Below are positions 1 through 4,881 of a stretch of DNA of 7,412 nt, one piece after another. A model generated the notes under the pieces. It saw only the letters and a program-made list of their open reading frames with translations. It was not told the origin of the DNA and did not search any database. The translations under genes and the position numbers were made by a program. Origin of the DNA: Actinomycetes bacterium. Lineage in GTDB: Bacteria > Actinomycetota > Thermoleophilia > BMS3ABIN01. The stretch lies in NCBI GenBank assembly GCA_021787775.1, contig JAJYLK010000053.1, positions 1 through 7,412 on the forward strand, in the 5' to 3' direction. Every line of letters starts with the position of its first letter. Positions within the stretch are counted from its first letter, which is position 1.

Positions 1-196
1 CGATGGAGAGGGCGTCGTCAGCGTAGACACTGGCGGGGCCGCCGGAGAGGATGATGCCCTTCGGTTCGCGCGCGGCGATCTCGGCGACCGGCGTGTCATA
101 GGGGATCATCTCTGAATAAACACGGCATTCACGCACCCGCCGGGCGATCAGCTGGCTGTACTGGGCTCCGAAATCAAGTACGAGGACGGTATCCAT
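1..196 (-). CDS. guaA: GMP synthase (glutamine-hydrolysing), N-terminal fragment
   Basis: The first 65 residues of GMP synthase, which converts XMP to GMP in the cytoplasm using ATP and ammonia from glutamine. The visible part is the start of the class I glutamine amidotransferase domain. It contains [20 protein letters not shown] (residues 4-23) and the oxyanion-loop region [10 protein letters not shown] (49-58), both typical of GuaA. The catalytic Cys, expected near residue 80-90, and the ATP-pyrophosphatase domain lie beyond the left edge. The ATG at 196 gives [10 protein letters not shown], the usual GuaA N-terminus. An in-frame ATG at 205 would add three residues. No Shine-Dalgarno precedes either start. 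A TATAAT box sits 9 bases upstream of the ATG at 196, so the mRNA may be leaderless or nearly so. Identity is secure from the motif. Confidence 0.93.
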   Translation of the reverse strand, partial: MDTVLVLDFGAQYSQLIARRVRECRVYSEMIPYDTPVAEIAAREPKGIILSGGPASVYADDALSI

Positions 197-205
197 GGGA
201 GGCAT

Positions 206-211
206 ATTATA
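206..211 (-). promoter_or_regulatory. -10 box TATAAT directly upstream of guaA
   Basis: A perfect TATAAT on the minus strand. Transcription starting 6-8 bases downstream would begin at about 198-200, two to four bases before the guaA ATG at 196. No good -35 hexamer is seen at 16-18 bp (CGGAAA at 17 bp). The closeness and the lack of a Shine-Dalgarno fit a leaderless or near-leaderless mRNA, a common arrangement in Actinomycetota. The function is inferred. Confidence 0.5.
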
Positions 212-316
212 TACAAAACGGCAGTGAGTTTCCGCCAGACAGCGGACCGCGCTTCAGGAGAATTGAATACCGGGCTGGAGGCGATTTGCCAGGAGATGTG
301 TCAGGCAGGTATTGCG

Positions 317-1213
317 TTATGCCTGCAGCAGGGAGGCAAGCCCGGTGAAAAAGTCCACCGGTTCAATGCCGAAATCTGCGCGCAGGTCCGAAATGTCGCC
401 GGTGCTTCCCCGAAGCAGCATGGCGATCTGATCGGTTGTGAGGAAGGGTTTTGACATTGTTTTTTCGCTTACGCCAGACAGCAGGCGCATCAGCGTCACC
501 GGGATGTGCAGTTTCGGTCTTTTCCTGTCCAGTGCCCGGCAGACGGTATCCAGCATTTCATCGTATGTCAGCCGGGCGGGTCCGCCGACATCATATATAT
601 GGTTGATTGATTTCTTATTTGTGAGAGCGGCCGGAAAAATTCGCGCCACGTCAGAAACGGAGACGGGCTGCATCAGGTAGCGGCCGTCGCCGATCACGGG
701 CAGCAGGGGCAGCCGGCGCGCCTGACCCAGTAGCATGTCGATGAACTCGCCGCCGGAACCGTAGATGATTGAGGGACGGAAGATCGTGTAATCGAGGCCG
801 CTGGAGATTACCGCCTGTTCGGCGATCCATTTGGTTTTCAGGTAAGCGCTGACCGCATCCTCGCCGGCGCCCAGGGCGCTCATGTGGATGAAACGGCTAT
901 TGCCAGCGTTCCTGGCCGCCGCCAGCACGTTGATGGTTCCTTCCACATGGACCCGCTGGAACGATGCTCCCTGCCGCTCAAAGATGATGCCGACCAAGTG
1001 GATCGTGGCGTCAGTCCCGCGGGCGCCGGCGATGACATCTTCGGCCGAGGTGACGTTCCCGGGAACGAGCCGGGCCCCCTTGCGGCGCAGACCTTGCGCG
1101 GCGTCGGAACCGGCGTCCCTTACCAGACAAACGGGTTCGTGACCATCGGCGATGAGCCGGGCGGCGACATGTTTGCCGACGAAGCCGGTGGCGCCAGTCA
1201 GAAAGACTTTCAT
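317..1213 (-). CDS. Atypical SDR, NAD(P)-binding NDUFA9-like protein
   Basis: A 298-aa Rossmann-fold protein of the extended/atypical short-chain dehydrogenase family, resembling the group annotated as complex I NDUFA9-like or NAD-dependent epimerase/dehydratase. The dinucleotide-binding motif TGATGFVG is at residues 6-13. IHLVGI (71-76) is the NNAG-equivalent strand, HMSALGA is at 110-116, and the YxxxK pair is Tyr124/Lys128. MQPVSVSDVA (181-190) is typical of this subgroup. No membrane segment or signal peptide is seen, so it is probably cytoplasmic or peripheral. The substrate is unknown: family members include quinone-pathway and complex I assembly proteins as well as sugar epimerases. 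It lies 30 bases downstream of cobT and is probably co-transcribed. The ATG at 1213 is the earliest possible start because an in-frame TAA sits five codons upstream. No clear Shine-Dalgarno is present, and the start codon lies in the palindrome ATGGCGCCAT (1212-1221). A 111-bp spacer without a gene separates it from guaA. Confidence 0.85.
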   Translation of the reverse strand: MKVFLTGATGFVGKHVAARLIADGHEPVCLVRDAGSDAAQGLRRKGARLVPGNVTSAEDVIAGARGTDATIHLVGIIFERQGASFQRVHVEGTINVLAAARNAGNSRFIHMSALGAGEDAVSAYLKTKWIAEQAVISSGLDYTIFRPSIIYGSGGEFIDMLLGQARRLPLLPVIGDGRYLMQPVSVSDVARIFPAALTNKKSINHIYDVGGPARLTYDEMLDTVCRALDRKRPKLHIPVTLMRLLSGVSEKTMSKPFLTTDQIAMLLRGSTGDISDLRADFGIEPVDFFTGLASLLQA

Positions 1214-1243
1214 GGCGCCATCATATTAAAGTTCCGCCAGGCT

Positions 1244-2305
1244 TTATACCTTCTCTTCGCTCTCCGCCACGCCGGCCTCGGCGAAAGTAGCCATCTCGCA
1301 GATAACCTTGGCGGCGGCTTCCACCAGGCTGGAGGCCAGGGCGGCGCCGGTGCCTTCGCCCAGGCGCATGTCCATGAACAGCATCGGCTTGAGGCCGAGC
1401 TCATCCAGCATCAGCTTGTGGCCGGGCTCGACGCTCACGTGCGAAGCGATCATGTAGTTCTTGCTCCCGGGTGCGAGGCTGGCTGCGACCATGGCGGCGG
1501 CGGAGGAGATGAAACCGTCGATGACTACCGGCACGCGTCCGGCGGCGGCGCCGAGGATGACCCCCGCCAGTCCGCCGATCTCGAGTCCGCCAACCTTGGA
1601 CAGCACATCCAGGCCGTCGCCGGCATCGGGCTGGTTGACGGCGATGGCGCGTTCGATGACGTCGCGCTTGTGAGCCAGTGCGTCGGCGCCGATGCCGGTG
1701 CCGCTGCCGACAGTAAGTTCGGTGCCAGCGCCAGAGAAGACCGTCAGGATAGCGCTGCTGGGGGTGGTATTGCCGATGCCCATGTCACCGGTGCCGAGCA
1801 GGTCGGCTCCGGCGGCGATCTCCGTTTCGGCGACCTCGATGCCGGCTTCGATCGCAGCGGCTGCTTCCTCGCGCGTCATCGCCGGACCCTCGGCGATGTT
1901 GGCCGTGCCGGGGCGCACCTTCCTGCCGATGACTCCCTCGATCCCGATGGGGACGGCGACGCCGACGTCCACCACCCGCACTTCACAGCCGCTGTGGCGC
2001 GCCAGCACGTTGATGCCGGCGCCGCCGGCGGCAAAGTTGGCCACCATCTGCGGCGTGACCTCCTGCGGGAAAGCGCTGACGCCCTCGGCGACGATGCCGT
2101 GATCGCCGGCCATGACGATGATCACCTTCCTGCCGATCACCGGCTTCTCGGTGCCCTGGATGCCGGCCAGCTGCAGCGAGAGCTGCTCGAGCACCCCCAG
2201 GCTGCCCTGGGGCTTGGTCAGCTGATCCTGGCGCTCGCGGGCTCGCTGGACCGCTTCGCTGTCGAGCGGTTTGATGGCTGCGATTGTCTGCTTGAGCTTG
2301 TCCAT
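1244..2305 (-). CDS. cobT: Nicotinate-nucleotide--dimethylbenzimidazole phosphoribosyltransferase
   Basis: CobT transfers phosphoribose from nicotinate mononucleotide to 5,6-dimethylbenzimidazole, giving alpha-ribazole phosphate for the lower ligand of cobalamin. The protein is 353 aa, the normal length. Recognisable parts are LTKPQGSLGVLE (29-40), VMAGDHGI (64-71), the Gly-rich GTGDMGIGNTTPSSA (171-185), VIDGFISSAAA (261-271) and MRLGEGTGAA (313-322). Glu317 in the last motif coincides with the catalytic base of the Salmonella enzyme. The ATG at 2305 has AGGAG six bases upstream and gives the usual family N-terminus. The open frame continues upstream to 2563 but that stretch overlaps the preceding gene and is not coding. 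It follows a small membrane protein gene by 41 bases and precedes the SDR gene by 30, so the three probably form one operon. No other cobalamin gene is visible. I looked for a cobalamin riboswitch upstream and did not recognise one. Confidence 0.97.
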   Translation of the reverse strand: MDKLKQTIAAIKPLDSEAVQRARERQDQLTKPQGSLGVLEQLSLQLAGIQGTEKPVIGRKVIIVMAGDHGIVAEGVSAFPQEVTPQMVANFAAGGAGINVLARHSGCEVRVVDVGVAVPIGIEGVIGRKVRPGTANIAEGPAMTREEAAAAIEAGIEVAETEIAAGADLLGTGDMGIGNTTPSSAILTVFSGAGTELTVGSGTGIGADALAHKRDVIERAIAVNQPDAGDGLDVLSKVGGLEIGGLAGVILGAAAGRVPVVIDGFISSAAAMVAASLAPGSKNYMIASHVSVEPGHKLMLDELGLKPMLFMDMRLGEGTGAALASSLVEAAAKVICEMATFAEAGVAESEEKV

Positions 2306-2310
2306 TGGCA

Positions 2311-2315
2311 CTCCT
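2311..2315 (-). promoter_or_regulatory. Shine-Dalgarno of cobT
   Basis: AGGAG on the minus strand, ending five bases before the codon that precedes the ATG region, with a six-base spacer (TGCCA plus one) to the start at 2305. It fixes the cobT start and argues against the long upstream extension of the open frame. Confidence 0.75.
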
Positions 2316-2346
2316 GAAAATCCTGTCAATTGGTGATTGGAATGTC

Positions 2347-2775
2347 TTACCGGCGCGGCCGGCAGCGCGTGATCGCCAGCGTCAGCGCCGCCGCCGAGGC
2401 GACCGACTGCGCCAGCAGGGGGGCTCGCCACTGTGGCGCGCCGGGCAGCGGGATCGAGTGCAGGGCAGGCCTGTGCGTCAGGAACCAGCGCCTGCGGCCA
2501 CGCTTGGGGTCGGTCCAGGGCAGCACCTGTTCCACGTCCGGCAGGACACCGCCCATGGCGCACCAGAAAGCGCCGGAGGTCCAGCCGCAGCTGCTGCCGA
2601 TCAGGCCCAGCATCAGCCCCACTGCCAGGCCCTCCGCCTTGTGCGCGGAGATATCTTTGTGTGGCGTCAGGTCAAGCAGCGCGTGGCCGGCGACGCCGAC
2701 GGCGAACGCGCTGAGCGGGTTGTCGATCAGTCTGCCCACGGCAGCGTTCACGCAGGCGTGGGGAACGAGCATCAT
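2347..2775 (-). CDS. Small multi-pass membrane protein with His/Asp motifs
   Basis: A 142-aa predicted inner-membrane protein of unknown function. Hydrophobic segments are seen at about residues 21-37, 48-62, 66-86 and 118-137. Conserved-looking polar motifs lie between them: GHALLDLTPHKD (30-41; His31, Asp35, His39, Asp41), GGVLPDVEQVLPW (75-87) and THRPALHS (100-107). This pattern recalls the inner-membrane metal-dependent hydrolase-like families (YdjM/DUF457 type: LPD and HR..TH motifs). That is resemblance by motif only, and enzyme activity is not established. The start ATG at 2775 has AAGGAG 11 bases upstream. A second ATG follows directly (2772). It is the first gene of the likely operon with cobT and the SDR gene; a link to cobalamin metabolism is not shown by the sequence. 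The tail ends in a basic RCRPRR. Confidence 0.72.
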   Translation of the reverse strand: MMLVPHACVNAAVGRLIDNPLSAFAVGVAGHALLDLTPHKDISAHKAEGLAVGLMLGLIGSSCGWTSGAFWCAMGGVLPDVEQVLPWTDPKRGRRRWFLTHRPALHSIPLPGAPQWRAPLLAQSVASAAALTLAITRCRPRR

Positions 2776-3000
2776 CGGGGAAGCATCTCCTTACTGGGGG
2801 CGGGACACCGCAATCCGCAGCGGCCGCCTGAACCCGTTTGCAACGCAATATTCTCAGATATTTCCCGGATAAAAGCAAACAGCGGCGGACAAGCCAGGGT
2901 TAATGAAAAAGGAATCGCCACCGATAATAGTTAAGCAGAAATCCCGCTGCGGCTCTCCTTTGAGGCTTTGTGAAAAGCGGAATTGCCGGGAGGTGATTTA
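2776..3000. other. Divergent intergenic region (membrane protein / small exported protein)
   Basis: A 225-bp spacer between divergent genes with no gene of its own. It holds a possible plus-strand -10 (GATAAT, 2923-2928) with a poor -35, and AT-rich inverted repeats: AATAT at 2847-2851 with ATATT at 2858-2862, enclosed by GTTTGC (2836-2841) and GCAAAC (2875-2880). Strong ribosome binding sites are at both ends: AAGGAG at 2787-2792 on the minus strand and GGGAGGTGA at 2988-2996 on the plus strand. No riboswitch was recognised. Confidence 0.4.
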
Positions 3001-3249
3001 ATGACAGGTTCTTTTCGTATCGTGCTGGCGCTCGGCCTGGCTCTGGCGCTGCTGCTTTCAGCGAGCGTCATCGCTTACGCCAGCGTTGGCACCGGCGGTG
3101 CTGCCGGCGCGCAGTACCACGGCCATGGCTCGGTCCACGGTTCGGGATCGGGTGATCATGGCAGGAAGGCCGTCCATGAGTCCGGCAGGGTCAAGCCGGG
3201 TGAAGACGAGTATGGTCATGGCCGCGGGCATGATCGTCACGACGATTAA
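3001..3249 (+). CDS. Small exported His/Gly-rich protein, cytochrome paralogue without heme domain
   Basis: An 82-aa protein, not recognised as a named family. Residues 1-28 form a clear Sec signal peptide (MTGSFR, then a Leu/Ala-rich core, with a probable type I cleavage after AYA). The mature part is about 55 residues, polar and rich in Gly and His, with eight His between residues 40 and 80 plus an acidic patch (PGEDE, 66-70) and an HDRHDD end. It has no Cys and no heme motif. A role in binding divalent metal ions outside the membrane is plausible but inferred. The ATG at 3001 has GGAGG seven bases upstream; a TTG at 2983 is possible but lies before the ribosome binding site. Its signal peptide and ribosome binding site closely match those of the cytochrome gene 290 bp downstream, and its tail shares the QYHGHG/EYRGHG pattern, so the two appear to be duplicates. 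Confidence 0.75.
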   Translation: MTGSFRIVLALGLALALLLSASVIAYASVGTGGAAGAQYHGHGSVHGSGSGDHGRKAVHESGRVKPGEDEYGHGRGHDRHDD

Positions 3250-3310
3250 ACCAAGAAATCGCCGGACCGCAAAAAAGGATTCCAGTTCGGGGATCCGCAG
3301 GAAAAACAGC

Positions 3311-3339
3311 AGGGCCGGAGCGCGAAGCGCTCCGGCCCT
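3311..3339. terminator. Perfect 13-bp GC hairpin, probable terminator
   Basis: An inverted repeat with arms at 3311-3323 and 3327-3339 and a three-base GAA loop, lying 61 bp after the small exported gene. On the plus strand the arm is followed by CTCCGTTAATC without a T tract. On the minus strand it is followed after three bases by TTTTT. The hairpin is strong either way, but the T tract points to termination of leftward transcripts as well as, or rather than, rightward ones. Confidence 0.65.
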
Positions 3340-3395
3340 CTCCGTTAATCGCGTGCCTCCTTTACGCCACTAATCAGGGAATCCCCCTACCAATT

Positions 3396-3409
3396 TTGAT
3401 TGCAATCAA
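3396..3409. promoter_or_regulatory. Perfect FNR/CRP-family operator (TTGAT-N4-ATCAA)
   Basis: TTGATTGCAATCAA is a perfect 14-bp palindrome identical to the FNR consensus TTGATNNNNATCAA, recognised by FNR, Anr and Dnr-type regulators that sense oxygen or nitric oxide. It lies in an AT-rich stretch 129 bp before the cytochrome c start codon, and downstream of the hairpin that closes the preceding gene, so the cytochrome is its likely target. The centre is about 55-60 bp before a plausible start site at 3458-3460, compatible with an upstream (class I-like) activation site. The regulator itself is not in the window. Confidence 0.6.
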
Positions 3410-3446
3410 CGCGCCTGTTGTTCAGAATTAAATTGGCTGGAATAGA

Positions 3447-3452
3447 TATGAT
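3447..3452 (+). promoter_or_regulatory. Possible -10 box of the cytochrome c gene
   Basis: TATGAT, five of six matches to the -10 consensus, placed between the FNR-like palindrome and the gene. No good -35 is seen at 17 bp (AGAATT), as expected for an activator-dependent promoter. It implies a leader of about 80 bases containing the palindrome TTGATATCAA and the hairpin at 3471-3493. Confidence 0.35.
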
Positions 3453-3461
3453 TAGTATTCT

Positions 3462-3471
3462 TTGATATCAA
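3462..3471. repeat. TTGATATCAA palindrome near the probable cytochrome transcription start
   Basis: A perfect 10-bp palindrome with the same half-sites as the FNR-like box at 3396 but no spacer. It falls at or just after the predicted transcription start, where a repressor could bind. The absence of the four-base spacer argues against FNR itself. Confidence 0.35.
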
Positions 3472-3493
3472 GCATGGCTGGAGCCGCCATGCT
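3471..3493 (+). repeat. 8-bp inverted repeat in the cytochrome c leader
   Basis: AGCATGGC at 3471-3478 and GCCATGCT at 3486-3493 pair perfectly across a seven-base loop and are followed by TTT. In the transcript this would form a hairpin 45 bases before the start codon. It might be an mRNA-stabilising or attenuating element; there is no direct evidence for either. Confidence 0.45.
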
Positions 3494-3538
3494 TTCCCAG
3501 GGTTTCAAAGGATTATGGGTGAGAAGGGAGGTGGTTAG

Positions 3539-3955
3539 ATGACAAGTTCGTTTCGTATTGCGATTGCTGTCTGTCTCGGCCTGACGCTCGTGCTCTCTGT
3601 CAGCGTCATCGCTTTTGCCGGCGGCAGTCCCGGCGCAGCCGCCTTCCAGCAGTACTGCGCCTCCTGCCACGGCAGCGACGGCCAGGGCACAGCTTATGCC
3701 CCCAACATCCAGGGCGAATCCCCAGGCGACGTAGTAGAGACCGCGCGCCATGGTGATGACGGCATGCCGTCATTCCCCGCGGGGGTAATTAGCAGCTCAA
3801 CGCTGCATGCCATCGGCGGTTACGTCTCCGGGCTGGGCCATTCCGGCCAGCAGGAGTATAGGGGCCACGGCGGCGACGGCGAGGGCCATCACAGGGAAAG
3901 CAGCAGCGCCGGCCGCAGCCAGTACGGCGGCGTTCGCGAAGGACACGGCGATTAG
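3539..3955 (+). CDS. Exported class I cytochrome c with His/Gly-rich tail
   Basis: A 138-aa protein. A Sec signal peptide (residues 1-27, probable cleavage after AFA) is followed by a short monoheme cytochrome c domain (about 30-104) and a Gly/His/Ser-rich tail (about 101-138). The heme motif is CASCH (Cys40, Cys43, His44) in QQYCASCHGSDGQG. The probable distal ligand is Met76 in DDGMPSFP, and the closing helix LHAIGGYVSGLG (89-100) is typical of the fold. It should carry electrons outside the cytoplasmic membrane; the partner enzyme is not in the window. The tail, with five His in 38 residues and ending HGD, is not part of the usual domain and resembles that of the preceding small protein. 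The ATG at 3539 has GGAGG seven bases upstream. A perfect FNR-type site upstream suggests control by oxygen or nitric oxide, and a strong hairpin closes the unit. Confidence 0.92.
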   Translation: MTSSFRIAIAVCLGLTLVLSVSVIAFAGGSPGAAAFQQYCASCHGSDGQGTAYAPNIQGESPGDVVETARHGDDGMPSFPAGVISSSTLHAIGGYVSGLGHSGQQEYRGHGGDGEGHHRESSSAGRSQYGGVREGHGD

Positions 3956-3987
3956 GATCGGCACCAGGGATCCTGGATCGAAAGAGT

Positions 3988-4018
3988 AAACAGGGCGCCC
4001 CTGCGGGGCGCCCTGTTT
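3988..4018. terminator. Bidirectional terminator between cytochrome c and the nth operon
   Basis: A perfect 14-bp inverted repeat (3988-4001 and 4005-4018) with a TGC loop, 32 bp after the cytochrome stop codon. The outer arms are AAACAGGG and CCCTGTTT, so each strand ends the stem with GTTT. It can serve the rightward cytochrome gene and the leftward operon that ends at 4192. Confidence 0.8.
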
Positions 4019-4020
4019 GC

Positions 4021-4049
4021 CATCCGGCAACCGGTGGTTGCCGCGGATG
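4021..4049. repeat. Secondary hairpin beside the terminator
   Basis: CATCC plus GGCAACC (4021-4032) pair with GGTTGCC (4036-4042) and GGATG (4045-4049) across a GGT loop, with a two-base GC bulge. It directly follows the main terminator and may add to termination or protect the 3' end. Confidence 0.4.
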
Positions 4050-4078
4050 CTGCTGGGAACCAATTTCGTCAGACAGGT

Positions 4079-4150
4079 TTATCCTGAATGGCATTGAACC
4101 CAGGCGAGCGTACGTTCAACGATCCAGCACCGCGCTCGATGAGCTTTCTC
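4079..4150 (-). pseudogene. Relic of a DDE transposase C-terminus (IS5-like)
   Basis: Read on the minus strand, 4094-4150 encodes EKAHRARCWIVERTLAWVQ. This matches the conserved C-terminal block RRWxVERTxAWL of IS5-type DDE transposases, including the Glu of the catalytic triad. The match then breaks off (CHSG and a TAA stop at 4079-4081) where such proteins would go on with an Arg-rich block and a Lys-Asp-Tyr-Glu segment. No convincing transposase sequence is seen upstream, where the nth stop lies only 42 bp away, and no terminal inverted repeats were found. It is therefore a short, decayed remnant of an insertion sequence. The assignment rests on one motif and could be chance, but the VERT-AW signature is distinctive. 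Confidence 0.55.
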
Positions 4151-4191
4151 ACAATCACAGTCAAGCTTCTCTAGCAGCAATGAGACAGTTA

Positions 4192-4881
4192 CTAAGTCGC
4201 CGGCGTGAACGGCCCCATGGGGACAGTCGCCAGGCTGGAGGGGCAGAGCGGCTCGATGACGCAGTCGTCGCACCGCGGCCTGGCCGCCTTGCAGACCTGA
4301 CGCCCATGCCGGACCAGGTTGACATGGAAGCTGTAAACGTCAGCCGGCGGCGTGACCGCCCCCAGGATCCGGTGGGCGCTCTCGCGTGTCGCCCTGGCAT
4401 CCAGGAAATCCAGCCGTTTGGCAACACGGAACACATGTGTATCAACCGGAAACGCTGGCCGTCCCAGGGCGAACAGCAGCACGCAGGAAGCCGTCTTGAC
4501 GCCGATGCCGGTGAAGGAGGTCAGATAGGCGATCGCCTCGCGGTCGCTCATCCGATCCAGAAATCCCAAGGACAGGTCGCCCTGCCCGGCGAGGATGCCC
4601 GCCAGGGCGCCCTTGATGTAGCGCGCCTTGGCATCGGCCAGGCCGCCGGAGCGGATGGCCGCGGCGATGCTGCTCTCGCCGGCGCCGGCGACATCCTGCC
4701 AGCGGGGGAAGCGCTCACGCAGCGAGTCGAGCGCCCGCTGCGCGTTTGTGTCAGTGGTGTTTTGTGACAGGATGGTGAAGACCAGCTCCTCCACCGGGGA
4801 GAAGCGCGGCTGCCACTGGGGGCGGCCGTAGCGGCGTTCCAGGCGTTTGATGACCACGGGCAGCCGGGCGGGTGCAATCAA
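4192..4881 (-). CDS. nth: Endonuclease III, DNA glycosylase/AP lyase
   Basis: A base-excision repair enzyme that removes oxidised pyrimidines and cleaves the abasic site. The protein is 229 aa, near the family norm. ILSQNTTDTNAQRA (37-50) is the family signature. The helix-hairpin-helix is LTSFTGIGVKTA (120-131) with catalytic Lys129, and Asp147 in PVDTHVFR lies 18 residues later, the same spacing as Lys120/Asp138 of the E. coli enzyme. The [4Fe-4S] cysteines are 197, 204, 207 and 213 (C-X6-C-X2-C-X5-C). The chosen start is a TTG at 4881 with AAGGA six bases upstream. It overlaps the TGA of the kinase gene (TTGA), implying translational coupling. A longer open frame to 5118 overlaps the kinase gene and is not coding. 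Last gene of the PHP-kinase-nth operon. Confidence 0.94.
   Translation of the reverse strand: MIAPARLPVVIKRLERRYGRPQWQPRFSPVEELVFTILSQNTTDTNAQRALDSLRERFPRWQDVAGAGESSIAAAIRSGGLADAKARYIKGALAGILAGQGDLSLGFLDRMSDREAIAYLTSFTGIGVKTASCVLLFALGRPAFPVDTHVFRVAKRLDFLDARATRESAHRILGAVTPPADVYSFHVNLVRHGRQVCKAARPRCDDCVIEPLCPSSLATVPMGPFTPAT

Noticed and set aside
302..325. CAGGCA/TGCCTG inverted repeat over the SDR stop codon as a terminator
   Set aside because: Only six pairs with a 12-base loop and no T tract; too weak to call.
884..2317. 477-aa plus-strand open frame antisense to the SDR and cobT genes
   Set aside because: It is a mirror of high-GC codon bias opposite clear, motif-rich genes. Its translation is Asp/Gly/His-rich without any recognisable domain and it has no ribosome binding site.
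2306..2563. N-terminal extension of cobT (open frame to 2563)
   Set aside because: It overlaps the membrane protein gene, has low-complexity Ala/Arg/Pro sequence, and the ATG at 2305 has a good Shine-Dalgarno and the family N-terminus.
2305..2934. 209-aa and 180-aa plus-strand open frames opposite the small membrane protein
   Set aside because: They are Arg/Gln-rich or low-complexity translations with no domain. The minus-strand frame has membrane segments, conserved-looking motifs and a proper ribosome binding site.
2776..3000. Possible cobalamin riboswitch before the cobT operon
   Set aside because: Read on both strands, I found no recognisable B12-box or core pairing. A covariance model search would settle it.
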